Source: Pseudomonadota bacterium (lineage in GTDB: Bacteria; Pseudomonadota; Gammaproteobacteria; Burkholderiales; Burkholderiaceae_C). From it: a stretch of DNA of 64,000 nucleotides. The stretch is taken from contig JAJZWA010000009.1 of the NCBI GenBank assembly GCA_021846965.1, forward strand, positions 1 through 64,000, written 5' to 3'. Positions 18,101 through 25,153 of this stretch are shown piece by piece; positions within the stretch are counted from its first letter, which is position 1, and each line of letters begins with the position of its first letter. Made by a program: the position numbers and the translations under genes. The notes beneath the pieces are model-generated. The model saw nothing but the letters and a program-made list of their open reading frames with translations. It did not search any database and was not told where the DNA came from.

Positions 18101-18985
18101 CAACCATTCGTCGCTGAGCTTGGCGACCTCGGCGTAATCGGGGGTGACCGCCACGGTCTTGGCGCCGCGGTAGCGCGCCTCGGTGTAGAAGTGGGCGTCG
18201 GGGGTTCGGGTCTGGGGAACGTTCGAACCCCAGGCCATCAGGTAGGTGGCGTTGAACCATTCGGCCGATTCGGCCACGTCGGTCTGCTCCCCCCAGACCT
18301 GGGGCGACGAAGGCGGCAGGTCGCAATACCAGTCGTAGAAGCTTCCCGGCACGGCACCGATCAGCTCCAGGTAGCGCGAGCCGCCGGCGTAGGAGACCAT
18401 GGACATGGCCGGGATGGGGGAGAAGCCGTAGATGCGGTCCGGACCCCAGGTCTTGATGGTGTAGACGTTGGCGGCCGCCACCAGCTCGTTGACCTCGTCC
18501 CAGGTGGCGCGCACGAAACCTCCCATGCCGCGCAGCCGGTGGTACTCGGCGCGCTTGGCCGGGTCGCGCACGATGCTGGCCCAGGCCTCGACCGGGTCCA
18601 GGCCGCGGCGCGCCTCGCGCCACATTTTCATCAGGCGCCCGCGCACCATCGGGTACTTGACCCGGTTGGCGGAATACAGGTACCAGCTCGCCGAGGCACC
18701 GCGCGGGCAGCCCCGCGGTTCGTGGTTGGGCATGTCGGCGCGGGTGCGCGGGTAATCGGTCTGCTGGGTCTCCCAGGTGACGATGCCCCCTTTCACGTAG
18801 ATCTTCCAGGAGCACGAGCCGGTGCAGTTCACGCCGTGGGTGGAGCGCACGATCTTGTCGTGCTGCCATCGCCCGCGGTAGGCGTCCTCCCAGCTGCGGT
18901 CCTCGGTATTGCGTTCGCCGTGACCGTCGGCGAAGAGCTCGCGCCGGCGCGCGAAATGGGTCAGTCGGTCCAGGAAATGGCTCAT
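15182..18985 (-). CDS. narG: Respiratory nitrate reductase alpha subunit
   Basis: A 1267-residue catalytic subunit that reduces nitrate to nitrite at a bis-MGD molybdenum centre on the cytoplasmic face. The FS0 [4Fe-4S] ligands are His50, Cys54, Cys58 and Cys93, one residue off E. coli numbering. The segment WGSNVPQTRTPDAHF contains the region of the molybdenum-ligating Asp. Length is slightly above E. coli NarG. There is no twin-Arg signal, as expected for the membrane-anchored cytoplasmic type. narK ends 31 bases upstream. Confidence 0.97.
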   Translation of the reverse strand: MSHFLDRLTHFARRRELFADGHGERNTEDRSWEDAYRGRWQHDKIVRSTHGVNCTGSCSWKIYVKGGIVTWETQQTDYPRTRADMPNHEPRGCPRGASASWYLYSANRVKYPMVRGRLMKMWREARRGLDPVEAWASIVRDPAKRAEYHRLRGMGGFVRATWDEVNELVAAANVYTIKTWGPDRIYGFSPIPAMSMVSYAGGSRYLELIGAVPGSFYDWYCDLPPSSPQVWGEQTDVAESAEWFNATYLMAWGSNVPQTRTPDAHFYTEARYRGAKTVAVTPDYAEVAKLSDEWLHPKQGTDSALAMALGHVILREFHFGERKSAYFEEYCRRYTDLPLLVRLDERELEDGLRVLASGRYLRASDFADGLGQSEHAQWKTVALDAEGEVALPHGSVGFRWADQGEGAGKWNLEPRDARDGAERVLALSLAAMRDGVADVGFPYFGGVPAEHHPGNVQDSVLVRKVPYRVLRLVEPDGSARDVKVATVYDLLAAHYGIERGFGEQRNPCASSYADDLPYTPAWQESITGVSAEVVIRIAREFADNAHRTQGKSMVILGAGLNHWYHMDMHYRAIINMLMLCGCIGVPGGGWAHYVGQEKLRPQTGWTALAFALDWTRPPRQMNSTSFFYAHTDQWRYEKLGVDEILSPLADASRFGGSMIDYNVRAERMGWLPSAPQLQANPIRLAEQAAQAGLDPRAYVERGLADGSLRMSCEDPDHPDNWPRNLIVWRSNLLGSSGKGSEYFLKHLLGANNGVLDTEIADPAQRPREVRWHEQAPEGKLDLLVTLDFRMSTTCLFSDVVLPAATWYEKNDLNTTDMHPFIHPLSAAVDPVWEARADWDIFKGLARTFSKVCVGHLGVERDVVLTPLLHDTPGELGQALDVRDWKHGECELRPGKTAPAIAVVERDYPNTYARFTALGPLMESQGNGGKGISWNTEDEVRALAELNGVVRDGGAAQGRPRIESDIDAAETIMMLAPETNGHVAVKAWRALSRITGREHEHLALPKEHEKIRFRDIQAQPRKIITSPTWSGIEDEKVCYNAGYTNVHELIPWRTLSGRQQFYQDHAWMLAFGEGFASYRPPVNLKAVHPVQGKYGNGNPEVVLNWITPHQKWGIHSTFTDNLILLTLSRGGPCVWISEEDARTAGIVDNDWIEVFNANGAIAARAVVSQRVRTGMAMMYHAQDRLVNTPASEVTHARGGIHNAVTRIVTKPTHMIGGYAQLAYGFNYYGTVGANRDEFCIVRKMNRIDWMDEPAGPAYSHEAPAQGDR

Positions 18986-19016
18986 CGTGATTCCTCGCGT
19001 TTGCGCACGCTTGCGC

Positions 19017-20357
19017 TCAGCGCGCCGTGCCGGTCATGGCGGGGGCGGCGTGGCGCACGCCGTGGCGTGTCGCGTACAGCAGCCCGGTGAACAGGAGGCT
19101 GGCCAGCGCCAGCCCGACGTAGACCACATAGCCGCGGGCGTACCCCACGCTGCCCATGTCCTGGGCGATGCGACCGAGCATGGGCGGCACGACGAAGCCG
19201 CCCAGCGCGCCCAGCCCGCCGACCCAGCCGGCGGTGCCGCCGACGGCATCGGGCACGTATTGCGGCACCAGCTTGAACACCGCCGCGTTGGCCACGCCCA
19301 TGCCGAGCGCCACCAGCAGTTCCCCGGCCACCGACACGCCGAAGTTGCCCGACAGGCTCATGGTCACCGCGCCGGCCAGCAGCACGCAGAAGGCGCCGAA
19401 GGCGACCTTCTCCCCGCCCAGGCGGTCCGACCAGCTGCCGCCCGGCACGCGGATCAGCGAGGATGCCAGCGAGAAGCCGGCGGTCAGTCCGAGCGCCACC
19501 CAGTGGGGCGCGCCGTAGTAGCTGCCCCAGAAGGTGGGCAACCAGGCCGTCAGCGCGAGAAAGCCGCCGAAGGAGGTGAAATACAGCGCCACCAGGGGCC
19601 AGGTCCTCCAGCTCGCCGCCGAGTCCATCAGCGTGCGCGCGATGCTGGGCGCGGGGTACAGCTCCTGGCCTTGTTCGCGCGCCTGCACCTGGGCCTGGGG
19701 CGCCGGGGTGCCGCCGCGGCGCAGCTGGAAGTACGGCGCGTCGTAGCCCAGCGCGATGTACAGCCCGATGCCGGCCACGACGATGATCAGGGAGACGAAA
19801 TAGCCCACCCACAGGCCGCCGGCGGCGATGATCAGCGGCAGGATGATGGCCACCAGCCCCGGCGAGGTGTTGCCGAAGCCGGCATAGAAGGCGAGCGCCT
19901 TGCCCTGCTGCGCCCGCGGAAACCAGTAGGACACCTGGCCGATACCCACCGAGAAGGTGGCGATGCCGCAGCCGCCGAGCGCGCCGAACAGCAAAAGCCA
20001 GGGATAGTAGGCCTGCGTCAGGTGGGTGGGGTACAGGCTGAGCAGCATCCAGTACAGGCCGGCGATGCCCACCACCGAGGCCAGCAGCAGGATGAGGAAG
20101 GGGCGCTTGCCGCCGTTGAGATCCACCCAGGCCCCGAAGGGAATGCGCAGCAGCGACCCCGTCAGCATGGGAACGGCCACCAGCAGCCCCACCTGCTCGG
20201 GGCTCAGGCGCATGACCTCGATGAAACTGTGGGCGGTCGGCCCGAACAGCGAGACCGCGCCGAAGCCGATGAAAAATCCGATGGTGGCGCCGATCAGGGA
20301 GCGTTGCGCGCTGCCGCGCACGCCCGAGGCGCCCTGGTTGCCGGGTTGCATACCCAT
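19017..20357 (-). CDS. narK: Nitrate/nitrite transporter (NarK, MFS NNP family)
   Basis: A 446-residue major-facilitator protein with 12 membrane helices. Both nitrate-porter signature regions are present: FYAGFGNTSPGL (near residue 160) and GGTAGWVGGLGALGG (near residue 385). Conserved arginines of the substrate site lie in LTGSLLRIPFGAW and SSLIRVPGGSWSDR. It either brings nitrate to NarG or exchanges it for nitrite; a single copy is present here rather than the narK1-narK2 fusion of some relatives. Its ribosome site lies inside a hairpin (20359-20381). Confidence 0.95.
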   Translation of the reverse strand: MGMQPGNQGASGVRGSAQRSLIGATIGFFIGFGAVSLFGPTAHSFIEVMRLSPEQVGLLVAVPMLTGSLLRIPFGAWVDLNGGKRPFLILLLASVVGIAGLYWMLLSLYPTHLTQAYYPWLLLFGALGGCGIATFSVGIGQVSYWFPRAQQGKALAFYAGFGNTSPGLVAIILPLIIAAGGLWVGYFVSLIIVVAGIGLYIALGYDAPYFQLRRGGTPAPQAQVQAREQGQELYPAPSIARTLMDSAASWRTWPLVALYFTSFGGFLALTAWLPTFWGSYYGAPHWVALGLTAGFSLASSLIRVPGGSWSDRLGGEKVAFGAFCVLLAGAVTMSLSGNFGVSVAGELLVALGMGVANAAVFKLVPQYVPDAVGGTAGWVGGLGALGGFVVPPMLGRIAQDMGSVGYARGYVVYVGLALASLLFTGLLYATRHGVRHAAPAMTGTAR

Positions 20358-20358
20358 T

Positions 20359-20381
20359 CTCCACGCGATGTTGGCATGGAG
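20359..20381 (-). promoter_or_regulatory. Hairpin covering the narK ribosome binding site
   Basis: On the minus strand CTCCATGC pairs with GCGTGGAG (eight pairs, one of them G-U) across a seven-base loop. The GGAG of the right arm is the narK Shine-Dalgarno sequence, one base before the ATG. Formation of the stem would hide the site and lower translation. I saw no FNR box in the 106-base gap before narK. Confidence 0.45.
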
Positions 20382-20463
20382 CGAACCTTAGGCGCTGCCG
20401 GCCGCCGCGTGCATCGCCCGGAAGTACGGGGCGTCACCCGCCGGCCCTCCTTCCAAGGAACTA

Positions 20464-21123
20464 CTACGTCAGGCCATCGAGCTTGTGGCGCAGGGCCCAG
20501 CCGGCGATCTGCACCCGGGAAGCGAGGTCGAGCTTGCGCAGGATGCTCTGCACATGCACTTTCACGGTGGTCTCGGCGATGCCCAGCTCGCGCCCGATCA
20601 GCTTGTTGCTGGCGCCGCGCGCGATGGCCGCGGCGATCTCGCGCTCGCGCGGGGTGAGCTGGGCCAGCTCGGCATCGCCGGAGGCGGGTGCCTGGGGCTC
20701 GGACATGGCCCGCGCCAGCATCGCCCCCATCTGCGAGCCGATGATCACGCGCCCCTGGCGCGCCCGGCGGATCGCAGCCACCAGTTCGTCGGTGTCACAG
20801 GTCTTGAGCAGGTACCCTCCGGCACCGCTGCGCAGCGCGGCGGTCAGGTCTGCCGAATCGTCGCTGACCGTGAGCATCAGCACCTGCGCGTCGGGCGCGG
20901 CCTCGCGCAGCCCGACGATGGCATCCACCCCGCGAACTCCGGGCAGGTGGTTGTCCAGCAGGACGACGTCGGGCTGGGTGCGCGCGGCCAGGCGCAGGGC
21001 CTCTCCGGCATCCCCCGCCTCGCCGACCACCTCGATGCCTGGCTCCAGGCCCAGCAGGGCGATCAACCCGCGCCGGAACAGCGCGTGGTCGTCCACCAGC
21101 AGCACGCGAACGCTTGCATCCAT
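20464..21123 (-). CDS. narL: Nitrate/nitrite response regulator
   Basis: A 219-residue NarL/FixJ-family response regulator. The receiver domain (residues 5-125) has the acidic pair Asp11-Asp12 and the phospho-acceptor Asp57 in VVLLDNHLPG. The LuxR-type DNA-binding domain (about 150-215) shows LTPREREI and the recognition helix TTVKVHVQSILRKL. It is phosphorylated by NarX, encoded directly upstream (four bases between the genes), and controls nar expression. All key residues are intact. Confidence 0.95.
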   Translation of the reverse strand: MDASVRVLLVDDHALFRRGLIALLGLEPGIEVVGEAGDAGEALRLAARTQPDVVLLDNHLPGVRGVDAIVGLREAAPDAQVLMLTVSDDSADLTAALRSGAGGYLLKTCDTDELVAAIRRARQGRVIIGSQMGAMLARAMSEPQAPASGDAELAQLTPREREIAAAIARGASNKLIGRELGIAETTVKVHVQSILRKLDLASRVQIAGWALRHKLDGLT

Positions 21124-21127
21124 GCTC

Positions 21128-23050
21128 TCAGGTCTCCGACAGCTGGGCACCGGCCCCGGCGGCCAGCGTTTCCATTTCCGGCAGGCGCAGCGATACCGTG
21201 GTGCCGGTGCCGGGCGCCGAGCGCAGCTCCAGCGTGGCCCCGATCGCGGCGGCCCGCTCTCGCATGATCTGCAGGCCCACATGGGACTGCTCCTGGCTGC
21301 GCACCAGTTCCGGGTCGAGCCCGCGGCCGTCGTCGGCGATGGTGAACACCCAGCCGGGCAGGCTTTGCACGCTCACCTCCACATGCCGGGCCTGCGCGTG
21401 CTTGCGCACGTTGGACAGGGCTTCCTGCACCACGTGCAGCACCTGCACCTGCACGTCGGCGTCCAGCGGCTGGCCCCGGCCGTTGAAATGCAGGCTGGCG
21501 CTCAGTCCGCTCTGCAGCTCGAACTTCTGCAGGGTGCTGCGCAGCGCCGGCTCGATGTCCTGCTCCTGCGTACGGGTGCGGAAATGCAGCAGCAACTCGC
21601 GCACGTCGGCCAGGCTCTCGCGGATGCCCGCCTCCAGTTCGCCCACGGCGGCCTCGATGCGCGCGGCGTCGCCCGCACGCAGCGCGCCGCGCAGCAACTG
21701 GAGCTGGATTTTCATGAAGGCCAGCGCCTGCGCGATGGAGTCGTGCAGTTCGCGTGCCAGCAGGGTGCGCTCGCGCGCCACCGCGGCCTCGCGCTCCAGC
21801 GCGGCGCCGCGCAGGCTTTCCATGGCCGCCGCCAGGTGGTCGGCCAGCGCGTCCAGCAGTGCGTGCTGCTCCGGGTCGGGTTCGGCCGCGTCGCGGTAGA
21901 ACAGGTCGATCTCGCCCAGCGCGCGCTTCTGCACCGCCACCGGCACGCTGAGCAGGCTGGTGAAACCGGCGCGCACGCAGGCATCGTCGGTGTGGGCGTC
22001 GAACAGGGGCACGTCGCCGGCGCGGCGGAAATGCACCACTTTCACCTCGTCGTCCGGAAGGCTGTTGCCGCAATGGCAGGCCCCGGCGCTCAGGCAACGC
22101 TCGTCCTCGACGATGCTCCCCGGCATGCCCTCGGCGGCGAGCAACAGGTAGCGCTGCGCGGTCTCGTCGGTCCAGCGCAGCACGGCGGCGTCGGCGCCGG
22201 CGATGCGCCGCACGGCGCGCGTGAAACCATGGGCCAGTTCCTCCAGGTTCGACGCCCGCGACACCAGCGCGCTGATCTCGTACAGCGCGAGCAGGCGCTG
22301 GCGCTCCGTTTCCAGCGCGGCCGTCTTCTGGCGTACGCGGGCTTCCAGCTCACCGTGCACGGCCTGCAATTGCGCGGCCATGCGATTGAAGCCCAGCGCC
22401 AGGTCGCCCAGCTCGTCGCTGCTGCCCACCTGCACGCGGGCGCCCAGGTCACCGGCGGCGATCGCCTCCACGCCGCGCGCGAGCTGGCCCACCGGCTCCA
22501 GCACATGCAGGTAGGCGAGGAAAAACATGGCCATGAAGGCCACCAGGACGAAGCCGCCCATGGCCATCTGCGCGGTGTGCAGCTGAGCGGTCCAGAAATC
22601 CAGGCGTTGCTCGATGGCCGCCACGAAGCTGTCGATGTCGCCGACGAAGTGGTCGACCTGCGCGCGCCCGACCGCGCTTGCGCCCGCCTGGCCGCTCCAG
22701 CCCGGGCGCAGGCGGCCCCAGTCCGCACGCACGAGGGCGAAGCGAGCACGGATGTTCGCATCCCAGGGTACCGCCAGGGGGCGCCGGGGATCCCCGCGGC
22801 GCAGCAGATCCAGGGCCCGCTGCATGCGGGTGATCGCGGCAGGCACCCGCGCCTGTCCGGGCTCGAGCGCGTCGAGCTGCAGCCGGTAGCTCATCATGCG
22901 CAACTGGCCCGCGACATTGACCGCGCCCGCCCCGCCCTGCAGCTTCCAGGAGATGCCCAGCGTGGCCCCCACCGAAAGCAGGGACAGCAGCAGGAACACG
23001 CCGGCGAACAGCGAGATCTTGGAACTCAGGGTCCAGCGATGAGGGCTCAT
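21128..23050 (-). CDS. narX: Nitrate/nitrite sensor histidine kinase
   Basis: A 640-residue membrane kinase. The first membrane helix (about residues 12-34) is followed by the periplasmic nitrate-binding P-box VNVAGQLRMMSYRL, with Arg51 at the place of the nitrate-binding Arg of E. coli NarX. A second helix, a HAMP domain and a GAF-like central module with the NarX cysteine cluster (CLSAGACHCG) come next. The HisKA_3 box (LARELHDSIAQAL) and an HATPase domain (DDGRGLD) close the protein. The frame is open to 23149, but the start at 23050 aligns the P-box with known NarX proteins. Confidence 0.93.
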   Translation of the reverse strand: MSPHRWTLSSKISLFAGVFLLLSLLSVGATLGISWKLQGGAGAVNVAGQLRMMSYRLQLDALEPGQARVPAAITRMQRALDLLRRGDPRRPLAVPWDANIRARFALVRADWGRLRPGWSGQAGASAVGRAQVDHFVGDIDSFVAAIEQRLDFWTAQLHTAQMAMGGFVLVAFMAMFFLAYLHVLEPVGQLARGVEAIAAGDLGARVQVGSSDELGDLALGFNRMAAQLQAVHGELEARVRQKTAALETERQRLLALYEISALVSRASNLEELAHGFTRAVRRIAGADAAVLRWTDETAQRYLLLAAEGMPGSIVEDERCLSAGACHCGNSLPDDEVKVVHFRRAGDVPLFDAHTDDACVRAGFTSLLSVPVAVQKRALGEIDLFYRDAAEPDPEQHALLDALADHLAAAMESLRGAALEREAAVARERTLLARELHDSIAQALAFMKIQLQLLRGALRAGDAARIEAAVGELEAGIRESLADVRELLLHFRTRTQEQDIEPALRSTLQKFELQSGLSASLHFNGRGQPLDADVQVQVLHVVQEALSNVRKHAQARHVEVSVQSLPGWVFTIADDGRGLDPELVRSQEQSHVGLQIMRERAAAIGATLELRSAPGTGTTVSLRLPEMETLAAGAGAQLSET

Positions 23051-23172
23051 GGACGTCTGGAGGGCACGCCGGGCGCGGGCATCCCCCGCCTGGAGTCCCT
23101 CTTCGGAAGTATGGGCCGCACAGCAGGCTCTGCCTATAGTTGAATCCATTCTACTTGTTTGGACCTGTTGAA

Positions 23173-23856
23173 ATGTCTACCGCATCTTCCCTCGAGGCCA
23201 CGCTGTCCGACGGCGCGGTCGATCGCCCGCTGGGCGCACTGGCGCGCGACATCCCCGGCGCCACCGCGGTGTTCCTTCGCCATCGCCTGGACTTCTGCTG
23301 CGGCGGCCAGGCCACGCTGCGCGAGGCCGCTCAGGCTCGCGGAATCGACGCCGAGGCGGTATGCGCGGAACTTGCCGCGCTGCAGCCGCCGCCCGACTCG
23401 CCGCTGCCCGAGCAGCCCGCCGAACTGGTGCAGACCATCATCACGCGATTCCACGACGTGCACCGGCGCGAGCTGCCGGAACTGGTGCGCCTGGCCGACA
23501 AGGTCGAGCGCGTGCACCGCGACCACCCCGCGGTTCCGGCCGGCCTGGCCGAGCAGCTGCGCGCGATGCAGGCGGAACTGCTGGAACATATGCAGAAGGA
23601 GGAAAGCATCCTGTTCCCGATGATGGCACGCTCGCCCCAGGTGCCGTTGCGCCCCCCCATCCAGCGCATGCGCGAGGAGCACCTGGATCACGGCCAGGCG
23701 CTGCAGGACCTGCAGGCCCTGACCCACGACATGCAGGAGCCCGCCGACGCCTGCAATACCTGGGCCTCGCTGTACGCCGGGCTGCGCAAGCTGCGCAAGG
23801 ACCTGATGGAACACATCCACATCGAGAACAACGTGCTGTTCCCGCGTTTCGAGTAG
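23173..23856 (+). CDS. ytfE: RIC-type di-iron iron-sulfur cluster repair protein (YtfE/ScdA/DnrN)
   Basis: A 227-residue protein that restores iron-sulfur centres damaged by nitric oxide. The ScdA_N domain (residues about 8-70) has the paired cysteines Cys42-Cys43 in DFCCGG. The hemerythrin-like domain (about 85-225) supplies histidine/glutamate iron ligands in FHDVHRRE, LLEHMQKEE, EEHLDHG and LMEHIHIENNVLFPRF. It is divergent from narX, sensibly placed because nitrate respiration yields nitric oxide. The gap of about 120 bases before it should contain its promoter. Confidence 0.93.
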   Translation: MSTASSLEATLSDGAVDRPLGALARDIPGATAVFLRHRLDFCCGGQATLREAAQARGIDAEAVCAELAALQPPPDSPLPEQPAELVQTIITRFHDVHRRELPELVRLADKVERVHRDHPAVPAGLAEQLRAMQAELLEHMQKEESILFPMMARSPQVPLRPPIQRMREEHLDHGQALQDLQALTHDMQEPADACNTWASLYAGLRKLRKDLMEHIHIENNVLFPRFE

Positions 23857-23882
23857 ACGCGCGGCAGCTGGAGCCAGCGGCC

Positions 23883-24083
23883 ATGCCCAAGAAGTTTCCG
23901 CTGCATCCGGCGCACCCCGAGCGGGTGTGCTGGGGCTGCGAGCGCTACTGCCCGGCGGATTCCATGCGCTGCGGCAACGGCTCGGAGCGCACGCAGCACC
24001 CGGCCGAGCTGCTCGGCGACGACTGGATGGAATTCGGGCTCGACGCCCGGCAGGACCCCGACACGCCGCAGCCCGCCTCCTGA
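23883..24083 (+). CDS. DUF3079 small cysteine-rich protein
   Basis: A 66-residue protein matching the DUF3079 family. It begins MPKKFPLHPAHPERVCWGC and contains three cysteines in CWGCERYC plus one in MRCGNG, a likely metal-binding arrangement. It lies 26 bases after the RIC gene and is probably co-transcribed, as often seen. A GGAG site is present about ten bases upstream. Function unknown; a role in metal or nitrosative stress is inference from position. Confidence 0.85.
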   Translation: MPKKFPLHPAHPERVCWGCERYCPADSMRCGNGSERTQHPAELLGDDWMEFGLDARQDPDTPQPAS

Positions 24084-24090
24084 GCCGCGC

Positions 24091-25149
24091 TCAGGAGGCT
24101 CCGCCGACGCGCGCCAGCGCCGCGACGAGGTTGGACTCGGTCATCATGCCCACCAGGCGGCGCCCTGGGGCGACCACCGGCAGGTGATGGTGACCGGTCC
24201 CGGCGAACAGCGGGATCAGCGCGGCCAGGGAACTGCTCTCGCCGGCCACGCGCGGGTCGCGCGTCATGACCTCGCCGACCGTGGCGCCCCCGCGCGCGAG
24301 ATCCGTCGGTGTGACGATGCCCACCAGCCGGCGCTCGCCGTCGACCACGGGCAGGGCCTTGACGCGATGGCGACGCAGCAGGGCCGAGGCTTCCCCCGAG
24401 GGCATATCGGGTCGCGCGGCAATGGGATCGGGCGACATCAGGTCGGCGCAGCGGATATCGTCCAGCCGGCGCCTGTAGCTCTGCAGGTGGGTGCCCTCGA
24501 GCAACGCCAGCAGATCCTCGCGCGCGATGTCGAACACCTGGTTGTAGCGAGCCAGCAGGCGATCGAGCTCCAGGCCCAGCTGGCTCAGGGTCTTCGGGTC
24601 GCCGGCGGCGCGGCGCAGCTCGATCGGGCGATGCGGATAACTGCGCCCGGTGGCGTTGTTGTACGCCAGCCCCGCCGCGACCAGCAACAAGGTATCGGCC
24701 AGCACCGGGAACAAGACGAAATGCGGATCGCCCACGCCACCCAGCGCGGTGAGCAGGGCCGCCGCGCCTCCTGGCGGGTGCAGGCAGCGCAGCGCCAGCA
24801 TCACCGCGATGGCTGCGCCCACGGCCACGGCCACCGCCAGCTCGGAATGCCCCAGCCAGCGCACGCACAGCACGGCGGCCAGCGCCGACAGCGTGTCGCC
24901 GCCGATCACCGGCCAGGGCTGGGCCATCGGGCTCGAAGGGGCGCAGAACACCAGCACGGCGCTCGCGCCCAGGGGCGCCACCAGCCACGGCGAGCTCAGG
25001 CCCAGCCAGGCACCCAGCGCATGCGCGCCCAGTCCGACCACCGCGATCCCCAGGGCGGCGCCCACGACCATGCGCAGGCGCTCACGCCCATCGACCCGGG
25101 TCGGCGCCGGCACGAAGCCGCGCAACCAGTCCTGCAGGAGCCGGAGCAC
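24091..25149 (-). CDS. HPP-family membrane protein with CBS pair
   Basis: A 352-residue protein. The HPP membrane domain (residues about 20-175, four to five helices) has the name-giving CLHPPGGAAAL motif. A tandem CBS domain (about 235-350) would sense adenosine nucleotides. Start is taken as the GTG at 25149, four bases after the CLC gene stops, because the frame further upstream is a CLC shadow; no good ribosome site supports it. Some HPP proteins of chloroplasts and cyanobacteria move nitrite, so the position next to the nar cluster is suggestive. The two genes form an operon. Confidence 0.8.
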   Translation of the reverse strand: MLRLLQDWLRGFVPAPTRVDGRERLRMVVGAALGIAVVGLGAHALGAWLGLSSPWLVAPLGASAVLVFCAPSSPMAQPWPVIGGDTLSALAAVLCVRWLGHSELAVAVAVGAAIAVMLALRCLHPPGGAAALLTALGGVGDPHFVLFPVLADTLLLVAAGLAYNNATGRSYPHRPIELRRAAGDPKTLSQLGLELDRLLARYNQVFDIAREDLLALLEGTHLQSYRRRLDDIRCADLMSPDPIAARPDMPSGEASALLRRHRVKALPVVDGERRLVGIVTPTDLARGGATVGEVMTRDPRVAGESSSLAALIPLFAGTGHHHLPVVAPGRRLVGMMTESNLVAALARVGGAS

Positions 25150-25153
25150 GGGC

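Noticed and set aside
15194-19090. Open frame of about 1300 codons on the plus strand antisense to narG
   Set aside because: It is the antisense shadow of narG in GC-rich DNA; it has low-complexity His/Gly/Ala/Val/Leu composition, no ribosome site and no recognisable domain, while narG is certain.
20351-20357. TACCCAT, a match to a NarL heptamer, at the narK start
   Set aside because: It is made of the start codon and next codons of narK on the opposite strand, so too far downstream to be a useful binding site; a single heptamer is expected by chance.
23063-23080. GGCAC-N7-GC, resembling a sigma-54 promoter before the RIC gene
   Set aside because: The -12 half reads GCGC rather than TTGC, the region is very GC-rich, and no NorR-like gene or enhancer site is nearby.
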